Assembly: GCF_003208655.1 (NCBI RefSeq)
Contig: NZ_QKLU01000008.1
Coordinates: 1-64,000 of the forward strand
DNA length: 64,000 nt
From: Pedobacter nutrimenti
GTDB lineage: Bacteria > Bacteroidota > Bacteroidia > Sphingobacteriales > Sphingobacteriaceae
Reading direction: 5' to 3'
Position 1 is the stretch's first letter, and each line of letters opens with the position of its first letter. Position numbers and translations under genes: made by a program. This document shows, one piece after another, positions 8,641 to 16,872 of the stretch. The notes beneath the pieces are model-generated. The model saw only the letters and a program-made list of their open reading frames with translations, did no database searches and was not told the DNA's origin.

Positions 8641-10536
8641 TTATTTATTTTGCTTAAGTGTTATCACGGCATAATCTTTTAGAATCTTGTTTTCGGTTTG
8701 GGTAGACCATGCACGTAGTAATAGTGAGAATTCTTGTTGGGCTGATGGCTCTTTCAGGCCAGCCAATTGACTTATTGCCCATACACCTAATGATCCAGGC
8801 GGGTAAGAGGACAACAGTTTAACCACCCTAATCTCAAGTGCAGGGAAGCATTGGATCAACTTTAACAGACCTTTTATTTGTTTTGGTAACTCTTTAAGAT
8901 TCGGTGAGCTTCTACTTTCATTTTCTAAAATTTCATAGAGTCTTATTGCTTCTTCTTTATCTAGATCTGGCAATGCCTTAGCAACAGTATTTAATGCCAT
9001 ATCAGAGTTACTGTTTAGTTTTTCTAATATATCCAGTAGTCTTGGAGACAATTCGTCATTTAATTGCAAACCAATTGCTTTTTCTTTGGATATAAATACA
9101 TAAGGTCTTAAATCAGTATCTCCCAAAATTGGCTCGATTTTTACCCATTCTACTAATCTTTCAGGAAAATTAAGCTCATCAAGTTGCGATTCTGTCTCCG
9201 TTTCTTGTTCAGATTTTAGCTTATCTAAGTTCCCCTCAATTGTTTTTACTGTTTCAGAAATTCCTTTTTCGGTACTTACAACTTCCGATACGAGCTTTTC
9301 AAAAATCTCCGTTTCAAAACGCTCCAGTAACATCAATTTAGCCAAAACACCTAGTTCAATATTATCCTGGAGTCCATAGATTTTTGAGATTCGCATCCTT
9401 AAAAACAAGGTATTTAAAAAGCGTTTTATATTTCTAGGATTCCCTTTTAAACCATTGGTCAAAGTTGGGCCCAACCGATCTGCAATAAGTAGAGTCTTTT
9501 TTAATTCGGTGGTATTGTCATTTAATGCATCCTGTATCACCTCATAGGTCAAAGGAAAGTTTTCGTACGGAGTTTTTCGCTTACTGACAAATAATTCATA
9601 GATTTTTTTCAGTTCTATAAAATCATTTTTAAGATGAAACTGTAGCATCAGAAATTTAATGTAGTTTCCCGTTTGAAGCTGATTCAATAAAGGAATCCTG
9701 ATCGGTATTTGAATAAGTTTTTCTAAATAATTTTTGGTGTATTCCGAGTAGCTTGCTGGTAAATTTGGAAAATGCTCCCTAACCGCATATTCAATCATTT
9801 TTTCATCAGCGGAAATTATAAAGGTGGTGCCTTCAACGAATAAGAATAGCCGTATGGCTTCTAGAATTTCAATGACGGACTTAGGTAAACAACGGTCTAG
9901 GTCATCAACAAGTACAATGACTTGATCGACTTTTGATTTTTTTATCAGTTCAATAAATTCTTTCCTAAAAGCCTGAATTTGATCCGTTACAGTTTCTTCT
10001 TCTACGTCTTTCAGAAAGCCATCTTCCCCAGATTCAAATGGACTATTGCTATCGGCCTCTCCTGGGGAGATTATTTGCTTACCCTTTTTTATAAAACTTG
10101 AAATCCCACCTAAAACTGATCCCATTGGTATTCCTGTAACTCCAGTCAGGACTGCGTTGGCCGAGACTTTTGCCACTTTAAGCCAGTTTACTCGTTTGAT
10201 AAGGGACTTGGCGAGATTCTGGATTTTAACATTTCTGGGCTGTAACTTTGCCAATTCAGAAACTACTGTTTCCATTAACGCCGTTTTTGCATCCTCGTAC
10301 CCTTGAAATAACCAACCATTAAACATAATAGTATGCGCATTTATCAATTGCGCTTTGTTTTGTTTTTTGATTTCGCTTTGTAGTAGAGAAAGAACAGATG
10401 ATTTTCCTACACCCCAGTCACCATAAATCCCGATGGTTAGTGGCCTAAGATGATTGTCGCTTGTAATTTCAATAACTGTTTGAGCAATTTTTTCATGATC
10501 TAACAGGTCGATGTCAGTTTCTTTGTCGTTCCACAT
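8641..10536 (-). CDS. qatA: QatA, KAP-family P-loop NTPase
   Basis: 631 residues, first gene of the QatABCD operon. The Walker A motif GDWGVGKSS is at residues 39-47 and Walker B VLVDDLDRC at 208-216, both in the form found in KAP NTPases. Between them lies a segment with two weak hydrophobic stretches (about 125-150) that may be the membrane-inserted hairpin often found in KAP proteins. The C-terminal half is helical. KAP NTPases are STAND-like ATPases often used in phage sensing; QatA is the presumed sensor or energy module of the system. The ATG at 10536 follows a 569-base gene-free stretch that must hold the operon promoter. Confidence 0.9.
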   Translation of the reverse strand: MWNDKETDIDLLDHEKIAQTVIEITSDNHLRPLTIGIYGDWGVGKSSVLSLLQSEIKKQNKAQLINAHTIMFNGWLFQGYEDAKTALMETVVSELAKLQPRNVKIQNLAKSLIKRVNWLKVAKVSANAVLTGVTGIPMGSVLGGISSFIKKGKQIISPGEADSNSPFESGEDGFLKDVEEETVTDQIQAFRKEFIELIKKSKVDQVIVLVDDLDRCLPKSVIEILEAIRLFLFVEGTTFIISADEKMIEYAVREHFPNLPASYSEYTKNYLEKLIQIPIRIPLLNQLQTGNYIKFLMLQFHLKNDFIELKKIYELFVSKRKTPYENFPLTYEVIQDALNDNTTELKKTLLIADRLGPTLTNGLKGNPRNIKRFLNTLFLRMRISKIYGLQDNIELGVLAKLMLLERFETEIFEKLVSEVVSTEKGISETVKTIEGNLDKLKSEQETETESQLDELNFPERLVEWVKIEPILGDTDLRPYVFISKEKAIGLQLNDELSPRLLDILEKLNSNSDMALNTVAKALPDLDKEEAIRLYEILENESRSSPNLKELPKQIKGLLKLIQCFPALEIRVVKLLSSYPPGSLGVWAISQLAGLKEPSAQQEFSLLLRAWSTQTENKILKDYAVITLKQNK

Positions 10537-11105
10537 ATTTGGTTATTTAAGAATACTTTGTTTTGAGGATTCAGTACGGAATTGTGATGTGAAAATAAGA
10601 GATCAAGTATTTATGATTCTATATTTTCGGTATCTGGTTTGGAAACCACCTAGTTGATTAGTAAAATTTACTTAAACGGGAGGTGATCCGTTATGCGGTT
10701 TTATGCGAATAGAATTATCCTTAGATAAGGCAGAGAATGATGAGATTGAGAACTTAATTTTATAAGCCATTGCAGCTAAGAGGTTGATTTGTTTATCAAT
10801 AGTAAATAATTTTTAGTTATCAACCAAATAATTAATTTATGATATCCAACCGTTTTTGGCGGTTATTGTGTAAGTTGGATTTGTAATTCGGATTCAAATT
10901 GGTTCATTTAAAGCATAAACGCTCGAATCAAAGCCCCAACGAGGATAATTAGTGCAAACGCGAAATGATTGACCCTTATTATGTGAGAAATGGTGTATTC
11001 TTAGGTATTCTCTGAAAGTATTCTCAGAAGGAGATACTTTTTTTCTTGAAAAAAAACGCCTTAAATGTGGTCTTCAATGAACAACATAATTATTACTTTT
11101 GGTAA
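10537..11105. other. 569-base intergenic region between divergent qat and R-M operons
   Basis: No coding frame or RNA gene is evident. It must carry the divergent promoters of qatA (leftward) and the restriction operon (rightward, -7 element at 11094-11101). I see no clear operator, phage-type repeat or controller-protein box. Confidence 0.5.
11094..11101 (+). promoter_or_regulatory. -7 element TACTTTTG directly before the restriction gene
   Basis: Perfect TAnnTTTG match ending four bases before the ATG at 11106. Transcription would start at or within the start codon, so the restriction mRNA may be leaderless. Confidence 0.45.
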
Positions 11106-11990
11106 ATGAGTTCAGAAAAGAAAGATTTGCAACCTCTAGGCGAAGTTTTTGGGTTTCCTATCAATGATGAAAGTGAAAGAGCAAAGCGTTATCGGGACAA
11201 TAAACTTTGTCCATACAACAATATTGTCTCTAACTGCACTAAAAATAGCATTGAATTCCCCTTAGGAGTGTGCAGTTTAAACCATAAGGATAAGCAGGTG
11301 ATTATATGTCCGATTAGATTTAGAGAAGATTGGACGATTATCAGTGATGCTGCCAGCTTTATATTTAGCGAGAAATCAACATGGACTCATGTTGGTGAGG
11401 TTAGATTAAAAGACAAACATGGCAAATCTGCTGGCAATATTGATTATGTTCTAGTTTCATATGACGATAAAGGAAGAGTGGTTGATTTTGGTTCTTTAGA
11501 AGTGCAAGCAGTATATATATCAGGAAATCTTACTGGCCCCTTTACTGCTTATTTGGAATCCCCTACAGAGTCATTCACGTGGAATCACGCATTTAAATAT
11601 CCTAAGCCCGATTACCTTTCTTCTTCGCGAAAGAGACTAATCCCTCAGATCATTGCTAAGGGGTCTATTCTTAATCAATGGAAGAAGAAACAAGTGGTTG
11701 CATTACAGACGAGCTTTTACAATACTTTACCGCCTCTTCCAGAGGTTGACAAATCGTTGTCAGATTTTGCATTCTTCCTTTATGATCTTGTGCCAGATGT
11801 TGGGACAAAAGTATTGTCACTTAAGTTACAAAGAATAATATATACTAACTTTGCAAGTGCGCTAGAACAGATTGCGAAGTTTGAAGCAGGTTCTATCATT
11901 CAGTTTACTGATGTGCTCCAAAAGAAATTGGATGCGAAGAGAGCAGGTAATTCTAATTTGGACACCGTTGAAAGTATTGTAGTAGAATGA
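11106..11990 (+). CDS. NotI-family type II restriction endonuclease
   Basis: 294 residues. Four cysteines (Cys35, Cys44, Cys56, Cys68), in the contexts KLCPY, SNCTK, LGVCSL and IICPI, match the Cys4 iron-binding fold at the N-terminus of NotI. A PD-(D/E)xK-type active site follows: Asp113 in GNIDYVLV, then Glu132 and Gln134 in FGSLEVQAVYISGN, the E-x-Q form used by NotI. The gene overlaps the methyltransferase start by four bases, nuclease first, so both come from one transcript. NotI itself cuts GCGGCCGC, which has no adenine, whereas the partner here is an adenine methylase, so the target must differ. Confidence 0.85.
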   Translation: MSSEKKDLQPLGEVFGFPINDESERAKRYRDNKLCPYNNIVSNCTKNSIEFPLGVCSLNHKDKQVIICPIRFREDWTIISDAASFIFSEKSTWTHVGEVRLKDKHGKSAGNIDYVLVSYDDKGRVVDFGSLEVQAVYISGNLTGPFTAYLESPTESFTWNHAFKYPKPDYLSSSRKRLIPQIIAKGSILNQWKKKQVVALQTSFYNTLPPLPEVDKSLSDFAFFLYDLVPDVGTKVLSLKLQRIIYTNFASALEQIAKFEAGSIIQFTDVLQKKLDAKRAGNSNLDTVESIVVE

Positions 11991-12880
11991 ACAATCAAAT
12001 AAAAATGTTTGATATTGAAGAGAAAAGAGATGCACATGCAGTTGTTAATGTGGCATCTGTACCGCAAAGGAGTCCATTTAGATATCCCGGCGGTAAAACC
12101 TGGCTTATACCAAGAATTAGGAAGTGGCTTAAACAAGATCAATCAGTAGTAAACTTAATGATTGAACCTTTTGCGGGTGGGGGAATTGTCAGTCTAACTG
12201 CGGCTTTTGAGAAATTAGCTAATCACATTACAATGGTTGAGCTTGATGACGAAGTTTCCGCTGTCTGGCAGACCATACTTAACGGCAAGAATCGGTGGCT
12301 AGCAGAGAGGATATTCAACTTTGACCTTACACATGATAATGTGAATAGTGAATTGACAAAGCCCGATAAGCAGTTGTCCGATAAGGCCTTTTGCACGATA
12401 TTGAAAAACAGAGTTTTTCATGGCGGGATACTTGCCAAAGGTTCAGGAATGATTAAAAGTGGAGAAAATGGTAAAGGGATTACCTCACGATGGTACCCCA
12501 AAACCCTCCGAGATAGGATTCTTGCTATTGGATATGTTAAAGATAAAATTGATTTCATCGAAGGAGACGCATTTAAAGTTATCACAGAAAACTTAAATAA
12601 CGAGGGTGCATATTTTTTCATTGATCCACCCTACACTGTTGCTGGTAAAAGATTATATACTTGTTATGATATAGATCATGAAGAATTGTTCAGGCTAACT
12701 TCATTGATTAAGGGTAGGTATATGTTGACTTATGACGATACACCTGAAATAAGACAGCTGGCAGAGAAATATAATTTGGAGTATAGACTAATCCCGATGA
12801 AAACAACTCATCATACTCAGAAGAATGAGATTATTATATCAGATAATTTCTCGTGGTGGGTTGAAAATGATCTTCGATAA
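11987..12880 (+). CDS. D12-class DNA adenine N6-methyltransferase
   Basis: 297 residues, Dam/DpnM-like. RYPGGKTWL at 32-40 is the N-terminal motif of the D12 class, PFAGGG at 61-66 is the S-adenosylmethionine-binding motif I, and FIDPPY around 211-216 is the catalytic motif IV for N6-adenine methylation. It protects host DNA against the NotI-like nuclease encoded immediately upstream, with an ATGA overlap between the two genes. Length is normal for the class. Its first 26 residues are an extension with no motif. The transcript probably ends at the inverted repeat at 12959-13005. Confidence 0.9.
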   Translation: MNNQIKMFDIEEKRDAHAVVNVASVPQRSPFRYPGGKTWLIPRIRKWLKQDQSVVNLMIEPFAGGGIVSLTAAFEKLANHITMVELDDEVSAVWQTILNGKNRWLAERIFNFDLTHDNVNSELTKPDKQLSDKAFCTILKNRVFHGGILAKGSGMIKSGENGKGITSRWYPKTLRDRILAIGYVKDKIDFIEGDAFKVITENLNNEGAYFFIDPPYTVAGKRLYTCYDIDHEELFRLTSLIKGRYMLTYDDTPEIRQLAEKYNLEYRLIPMKTTHHTQKNEIIISDNFSWWVENDLR

Positions 12881-12958
12881 AAACTGTATAATGCTTATAA
12901 AACTACCTCAAAGTGTCTTTGTAGGTTAAAATTACCAGATGGCTGGTTTCGGTGTCGA

Positions 12959-13005
12959 GACGATAAAAGCTATAGTTAGGATTTTTAGGTATAGCCTTTA
13001 TCGTC
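12959..13005. terminator. long hairpin between convergent genes
   Basis: Arms GACGATAAAAGCTATA and TATAGCCTTTATCGTC pair over 16 bases with one mismatch around a 15-base loop. It separates the methyltransferase (rightward) from the 115-residue gene (leftward). There is no long T-run, so it could be a weak bidirectional terminator or some other structured site. The equivalent hairpin at 51952-51998 keeps the stem but not the loop. Confidence 0.5.
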
Positions 13006-13084
13006 ATGTAAAAGAACAGAAAGATAATAAGTTCGAGCTTATCATCATTAAACATTTTAGTCTAAATGCCGGGAGACGCCAATG

Positions 13085-13432
13085 TTATTTATCGTAGTCT
13101 CTAAGGTTAAATGTTCTTGACTCCGATGGTGAATCCGACGTATTAATTTCATCAATAAGTTCTTCAAAACTACCGTCTGCGTAATAATATCTCAAGATTT
13201 TATTGGCCTGCCCTCTATCTACTCCTATTTTAGAGAATTTATGCTCTAAGTCATAGAACCCCTTAAAATTCGCCATTTTTGATTCGTCTAAAAAAAACTC
13301 ATCTAGTATTTTTCCAACCCCATTAATTTCATCTTGTGTGACAAATCCAATCATTTCCAGTTCGTGATCAATAGCGTCTTCAAAACCATTTAATAAGCCA
13401 TATATCTGTCCAGATGACGCAGAAATCGCCAT
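13085..13432 (-). CDS. hypothetical acidic protein, 115 aa (duplicate of 52037-52384)
   Basis: Small, acidic, helical protein with no recognised domain; the C-terminus ends in SRTFNLRDYDK. A near-identical copy (about ten substitutions by eye) lies at 52037-52384. Both start at an ATG before the sequence ISASSGQIY. In the other copy the frame extends 13 codons further upstream to a TTG; here that extension is broken by a small indel, which supports the ATG as the real start. Preservation of the frame in both copies suggests both are, or recently were, functional. An immunity or antitoxin-like role is possible but unproven. Confidence 0.6.
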   Translation of the reverse strand: MAISASSGQIYGLLNGFEDAIDHELEMIGFVTQDEINGVGKILDEFFLDESKMANFKGFYDLEHKFSKIGVDRGQANKILRYYYADGSFEELIDEINTSDSPSESRTFNLRDYDK

Positions 13433-13751
13433 TTCAGATGTATTTTTTTGAGTCTATAAATCTCACCAAGTATTTTACCTAAAAGAATCTTGTTATCTTT
13501 ATCAATGTTTTTTTATTGAAAGATAACATGTTTGATTCAAGTCCCAATCAAAATGCCAGATTATTAGAGTAGGTGCTGATTGTCTTTAAAAGGCACTCAT
13601 GTAGCTTTAATAGGATGCCTACTGTTACTTATTTGTTACTCGCTCGATGTAATGCGTTGATAATTAGAGCTTAATTCTATTCCCAAGAACTCTAGTAGAA
13701 TAATTATTTTATCTTAGCTAGAGATTCGTGATTTTTGCAAAATTCAAAAAC

Positions 13752-13794
13752 TGATAAAGATCACTAGACTATGCTGATAGCCCTCACTTTTTTG
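13752..13794 (+). promoter_or_regulatory. Crp/Fnr-type operator and -7 region for the hemN operon
   Basis: TGATAAAGATCA (13752-13763) is a TGAT-N4-ATCA palindrome. The TTTG of a weak -7 element lies at 13791-13794, 36.5 bases from the operator centre, the same spacing as at the norZ, RIC and 16855 promoters. This corresponds to an activator bound near -42. The operator lies just outside the repeated block ending at about 13690. Confidence 0.7.
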
Positions 13795-13833
13795 AGAACC
13801 CCCAGTCCTTATTTTTGGTATAAAATTTTAAAG

Positions 13834-14220
13834 ATGAGTGCTGTAGCTTATAGTGTCGATCCCCCCATGAAAGAACCGCTTGCGATAGCTTATCGCAAAA
13901 AGCATGAAATCACATTGATTGCAAACTCCCTTGGGCCGGGGACGGTTTGTTATGCAGAAGGTAAGAATGCAGTAATTGTGTTTTCAGAAGATGTGATAAC
14001 TGCCGATCTGCTAAACCTGCTCGCAGAGGCAGGAGTCAAGTATATAGCCTCCTGTTCTGTTAACCGGTCACATATAGATCAGCTGGCTGCGGCACAATGC
14101 AACATCAGGCTTGGAAATGTTCCTACCGCTTCACTTATCGGTTTTTTAGAAAGTGAACGTCCGATGACCATCGCATTGGAAATGATTAATAATCTCGACA
14201 AATGGCAGGCAGATAGGTGA
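13834..14220 (+). CDS. stand-alone protein resembling the N-terminal domain of D-lactate dehydrogenase
   Basis: 128 residues from the ATG at 13834. An in-frame ATG at 13771 exists but lies upstream of the predicted transcript start. The pattern KKHEITLI, then KNAVIVFSEDVITADLLNLLAEAGVKYIAS, then HIDQLAAAQCNIRLGNVP follows the first half of the substrate-binding domain of LdhA-type 2-hydroxyacid dehydrogenases. The NAD-binding Rossmann domain and catalytic Arg/Glu/His are absent. The end also resembles the short helix where the two LdhA domains join. It lies 58 bases before hemN under the shared Crp/Fnr-type promoter, so it is probably a regulatory or binding protein of anaerobic metabolism rather than an enzyme. 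Homology is by eye. Confidence 0.55.
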   Translation: MSAVAYSVDPPMKEPLAIAYRKKHEITLIANSLGPGTVCYAEGKNAVIVFSEDVITADLLNLLAEAGVKYIASCSVNRSHIDQLAAAQCNIRLGNVPTASLIGFLESERPMTIALEMINNLDKWQADR

Positions 14221-14278
14221 CTGAGGGCAGTTGCATCTGCTCAATTTGTGGTAATCAATAAAAAAATATTAGGAAAAT

Positions 14279-15634
14279 ATGGACATCAAACAACTCAACG
14301 ATAAATATCGGGTAGCCGCTCCAAGGTACACCAGTTATCCAACCGTGCCTTACTGGGATTCTTGTAATTTTACTGAACTGCGCTGGTCTAAACAGGTTTT
14401 GCAGTCAAACGACTTTGCTACTGGCATCAGCCTATATATTCATTTGCCGTTTTGTGAGAGCCTCTGCACCTATTGTGGTTGTAATACCCGGATTACTAAA
14501 AACCATTCCGTAGAAGGGCCATATATATCCGCAGTCCTCAAGGAGTGGCAGTTGTACCTTCGCCAGTTTTCCACAAAACCCTTAATAAAAGAAATACATC
14601 TTGGAGGTGGAACGCCAACCTTTTTCAGACCGGCAAATCTGGAGTTATTGATTACGGGAATTACCGAATATGCTTACATACACCCGGAAGCAGAATTCAG
14701 CATTGAAGCACATCCAAATAATACAACCACAGAACATCTGGAAGTTTTATACCGTCTGGGTTTCAGAAGATTAAGTCTGGGTATTCAGGATTTTGACCCA
14801 ACAGTACAATTTGTAATCAATAGGATACAATCTGTAAAGTCCGTAGCTGATGTTACTGCCGAAGCAAGAAGGATTGGTTATCACTCGGTCAATTACGATC
14901 TCATTTACGGTCTACCCTTGCAGAAATTAGAAGGTTTAATCAGCACTATTGACATAGTAACCGAATTGGCACCCGACCGCATCGCGTTTTATAGTTATGC
15001 ACATGTGCCATGGGTGAGACCTGGACAGCGGAGGTATACCGAAGCGCATCTTCCCTCGGCGGAATTGAAAGCTGAGTTGTATCAGACCGGACGCAAAATG
15101 CTGATCGATGCTCGCTATACAGAAATCGGAATGGATCATTTTACGGTGGCGACAGATAGCCTCTATCAGGCACACCTTTCTGGGCGGCTTCGCAGAAACT
15201 TTATGGGGTATACCGAACAGTCAAGTCGTGTATTGATAGGTCTGGGCGTGTCGGCAATCAGTGATTGCTGGACTGCCTTTGCACAGAATGTTAAGACAGT
15301 CGAAGAATATCTTAAGATAGTGAATGAGGGCCGAATTCCGGTTTTCAAAGGTCATCTCTTGAACCAATCGGATTTGGTGATCCGTCAACACATCTTAAAC
15401 ATTATGTGCAAGGGATTTACTTCGTGGATACAACCCGAAATGCAGGACAAGATTTTTTCGGAGGCGAAATTGAGGCTTCTTGAATTGGCCGATGACGGAC
15501 TGATTGTCCTGGGACAGTCTGAGCTTAAGGTCACAACAATTGGAAAGCGCTTTCTAAGAAACATCTGTATGGCGATAGATGCAAGGCTCTGGGATTTCAA
15601 GCCCGAAACCCAACTGTTTAGTATTGCAGACTAA
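14279..15634 (+). CDS. hemN: oxygen-independent coproporphyrinogen III oxidase (radical SAM)
   Basis: 451 residues, the normal HemN length. The radical SAM iron-sulfur motif CX3CX2CXC is at Cys59, Cys63, Cys66 and Cys68 (PFCESLCTYCGC). The N-terminal RYTSYPTVPYW segment and the GGGTPTF motif are typical of true HemN rather than HemW. The enzyme converts coproporphyrinogen III to protoporphyrinogen IX without oxygen and so secures heme for the NO reductase, cytochromes and globins made during oxygen limitation. Second gene of a unit controlled by the operator at 13752-13763. Confidence 0.95.
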   Translation: MDIKQLNDKYRVAAPRYTSYPTVPYWDSCNFTELRWSKQVLQSNDFATGISLYIHLPFCESLCTYCGCNTRITKNHSVEGPYISAVLKEWQLYLRQFSTKPLIKEIHLGGGTPTFFRPANLELLITGITEYAYIHPEAEFSIEAHPNNTTTEHLEVLYRLGFRRLSLGIQDFDPTVQFVINRIQSVKSVADVTAEARRIGYHSVNYDLIYGLPLQKLEGLISTIDIVTELAPDRIAFYSYAHVPWVRPGQRRYTEAHLPSAELKAELYQTGRKMLIDARYTEIGMDHFTVATDSLYQAHLSGRLRRNFMGYTEQSSRVLIGLGVSAISDCWTAFAQNVKTVEEYLKIVNEGRIPVFKGHLLNQSDLVIRQHILNIMCKGFTSWIQPEMQDKIFSEAKLRLLELADDGLIVLGQSELKVTTIGKRFLRNICMAIDARLWDFKPETQLFSIAD

Positions 15635-15719
15635 TCTACCGTCTATGTTTTATAAACTAGACAAATCATCCGCCGGTTTGAGCTATACAGAAGAATCTGG
15701 TTAGATTAAATAATATTCT

Positions 15720-16316
15720 ATGATAAATGAAAATATACTAGCGGAATTTGGATCCAAAATAGTCACATTCGACAAGGGAGAAATCATTTTCAGAAAGGGC
15801 GACATACCAAGATATTATTTCCAAATTTTAAATGGAGGCATAAAAATGAATAATTTTAACGATGAGGGACGAGAATTTGTTCAGGGGCTTTTTAGCGACG
15901 GTGACAGTTTTGGCGAGCCCCCTCTTTTTCTGGGCGATACTTATCCAGCGAATGCAGTAACCATAGTGCCTTCAAAAGTCCAGCTTTTAGCTAAGAACAA
16001 ATTCATGGAATTGTTAATGGCCAATCCCGATATTCACTTACGTGTGACATCGAATCTGGCAAGACGACTTTATTACAAGTCGATTATGGCTTCCGAGATC
16101 GCATCAGAAGAACCCGAACATCGAGTGATAAAGTTGATAGAATATTTCAAAACAAAGATTGACAAAAGTCCATCCAGTAGCAAATATAAAGTTCAAATTA
16201 CCAGACAGCAGATAGCTGACCTTACCGGGTTAAGAGTTGAAACCGTTATCCGGTCAATAAAATCACTAGAGAAAAAAGGCGAATTGGTCATCATAAACCG
16301 CAAAGTTTACAGATGA
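15720..16316 (+). CDS. Crp/Fnr-family transcriptional regulator, cysteine-free
   Basis: 198 residues: an N-terminal cyclic-nucleotide-binding-like beta-roll (about 10-115), a dimer helix, and a C-terminal winged helix with TRQQIADLTGLRVETVIRSIKSLEKKG as the HTH. The recognition helix has V-E-T-x-x-R, the Glu/Arg pair that Fnr and Crp use to read TGA. There is no cysteine at all, so it cannot carry the Fnr oxygen-sensing cluster; a heme-based NO sensor of the DNR kind is the better model. It lies 85 bases after hemN and is the best candidate for the protein that binds the TGAT-N4-ATCA operators in this window. Confidence 0.85.
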   Translation: MINENILAEFGSKIVTFDKGEIIFRKGDIPRYYFQILNGGIKMNNFNDEGREFVQGLFSDGDSFGEPPLFLGDTYPANAVTIVPSKVQLLAKNKFMELLMANPDIHLRVTSNLARRLYYKSIMASEIASEEPEHRVIKLIEYFKTKIDKSPSSSKYKVQITRQQIADLTGLRVETVIRSIKSLEKKGELVIINRKVYR

Positions 16317-16450
16317 ATTAAATTCGTTTTATATGGTCCTTGCCCGAAGCGACTCTCACGTCAGCATTTATTCGACACTACTCATGTCCTTATCTTGACG
16401 TGTACATCAATTTGAATGCCATATCGATAAGGGATATACATGCCGCACGT

Positions 16451-16855
16451 TTAGCTGTCTGGTTTGGATTCACCGGCTGACCTGGGTACAAGTGCAAAAA
16501 CCGCCTTTTTTTCAATTTGGATGCTATGTGTCAACGCTTGAATTTTGGATTTTAGCTCGATATGGTTCTCCAGCAAAGTCAACTCGATTTTTTTCTCTGA
16601 AGCCACGGTGATTACACCTATAGCATGGACAAGGTTTTGCATATTATCTTTTAATTCCTGGCACTGACGAGTTAAATTCAACAGTTTTTCCACGAAGATA
16701 TTCTTGTTTAAAGGAGCGGAGGTTTTTTGAATAAGCTTTCCTAAGAAAATGAGTTCTGTTGAAAGAAATTCCAATTCTGCTGACCATTGTTTGCCTGTCA
16801 GGTAGAGTTCTTGCAACTCGGCATCCAATTCATTGTCTTCTATCGTTGTTGTCAT
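16451..16855 (-). CDS. hypothetical helical protein under the Crp/Fnr-type promoter
   Basis: 134 residues from the ATG at 16855 (MTTTIEDNEL); a longer frame to 16912 would start inside the operator and is unlikely. It is soluble and predicted almost all-helical, with a heptad-like Leu/Ile pattern over residues 28-118, and has one Cys and three His but no HHE, globin or iron-sulfur motif. I do not recognise the family. It is convergent with the Crp/Fnr gene and has its own promoter with an operator at 16904-16915, so it probably belongs to the nitrogen-oxide or low-oxygen regulon. Confidence 0.6.
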   Translation of the reverse strand: MTTTIEDNELDAELQELYLTGKQWSAELEFLSTELIFLGKLIQKTSAPLNKNIFVEKLLNLTRQCQELKDNMQNLVHAIGVITVASEKKIELTLLENHIELKSKIQALTHSIQIEKKAVFALVPRSAGESKPDS

Positions 16856-16872
16856 GGTGATGAAATTATAAT

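Larger units (their letters stand above)
12902..13690. repeat. large direct repeat, left copy (partner at 51756-52642)
   Basis: The stretch starts with ACCTCAAAGTGTCTTTG and recurs at 51756-52642 in the same orientation. It includes a conserved hairpin (12959-13005), a 115-codon gene (13085-13432) and about 250 bases upstream of that gene. Identity is very high across the gene and lower in the flanks, with several small indels. The segment from 13006 to 13685 is the best-matched part. Confidence 0.85.

Noticed and set aside
12959-13005. Integron attC-like site
   Set aside because: The stem ends do not fit the GTTRRRY and RYYYAAC core sites and no integrase is in the window.
15720-16316. Oxygen-sensing Fnr with an iron-sulfur cluster
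   Set aside because: The protein contains no cysteine, so it cannot hold the cluster.
16318-16420. Inverted repeat CACGTCA / TGACGTG between convergent genes
   Set aside because: The arms are only seven bases with a loop of about 35 bases and no T-run; not convincing as a terminator.
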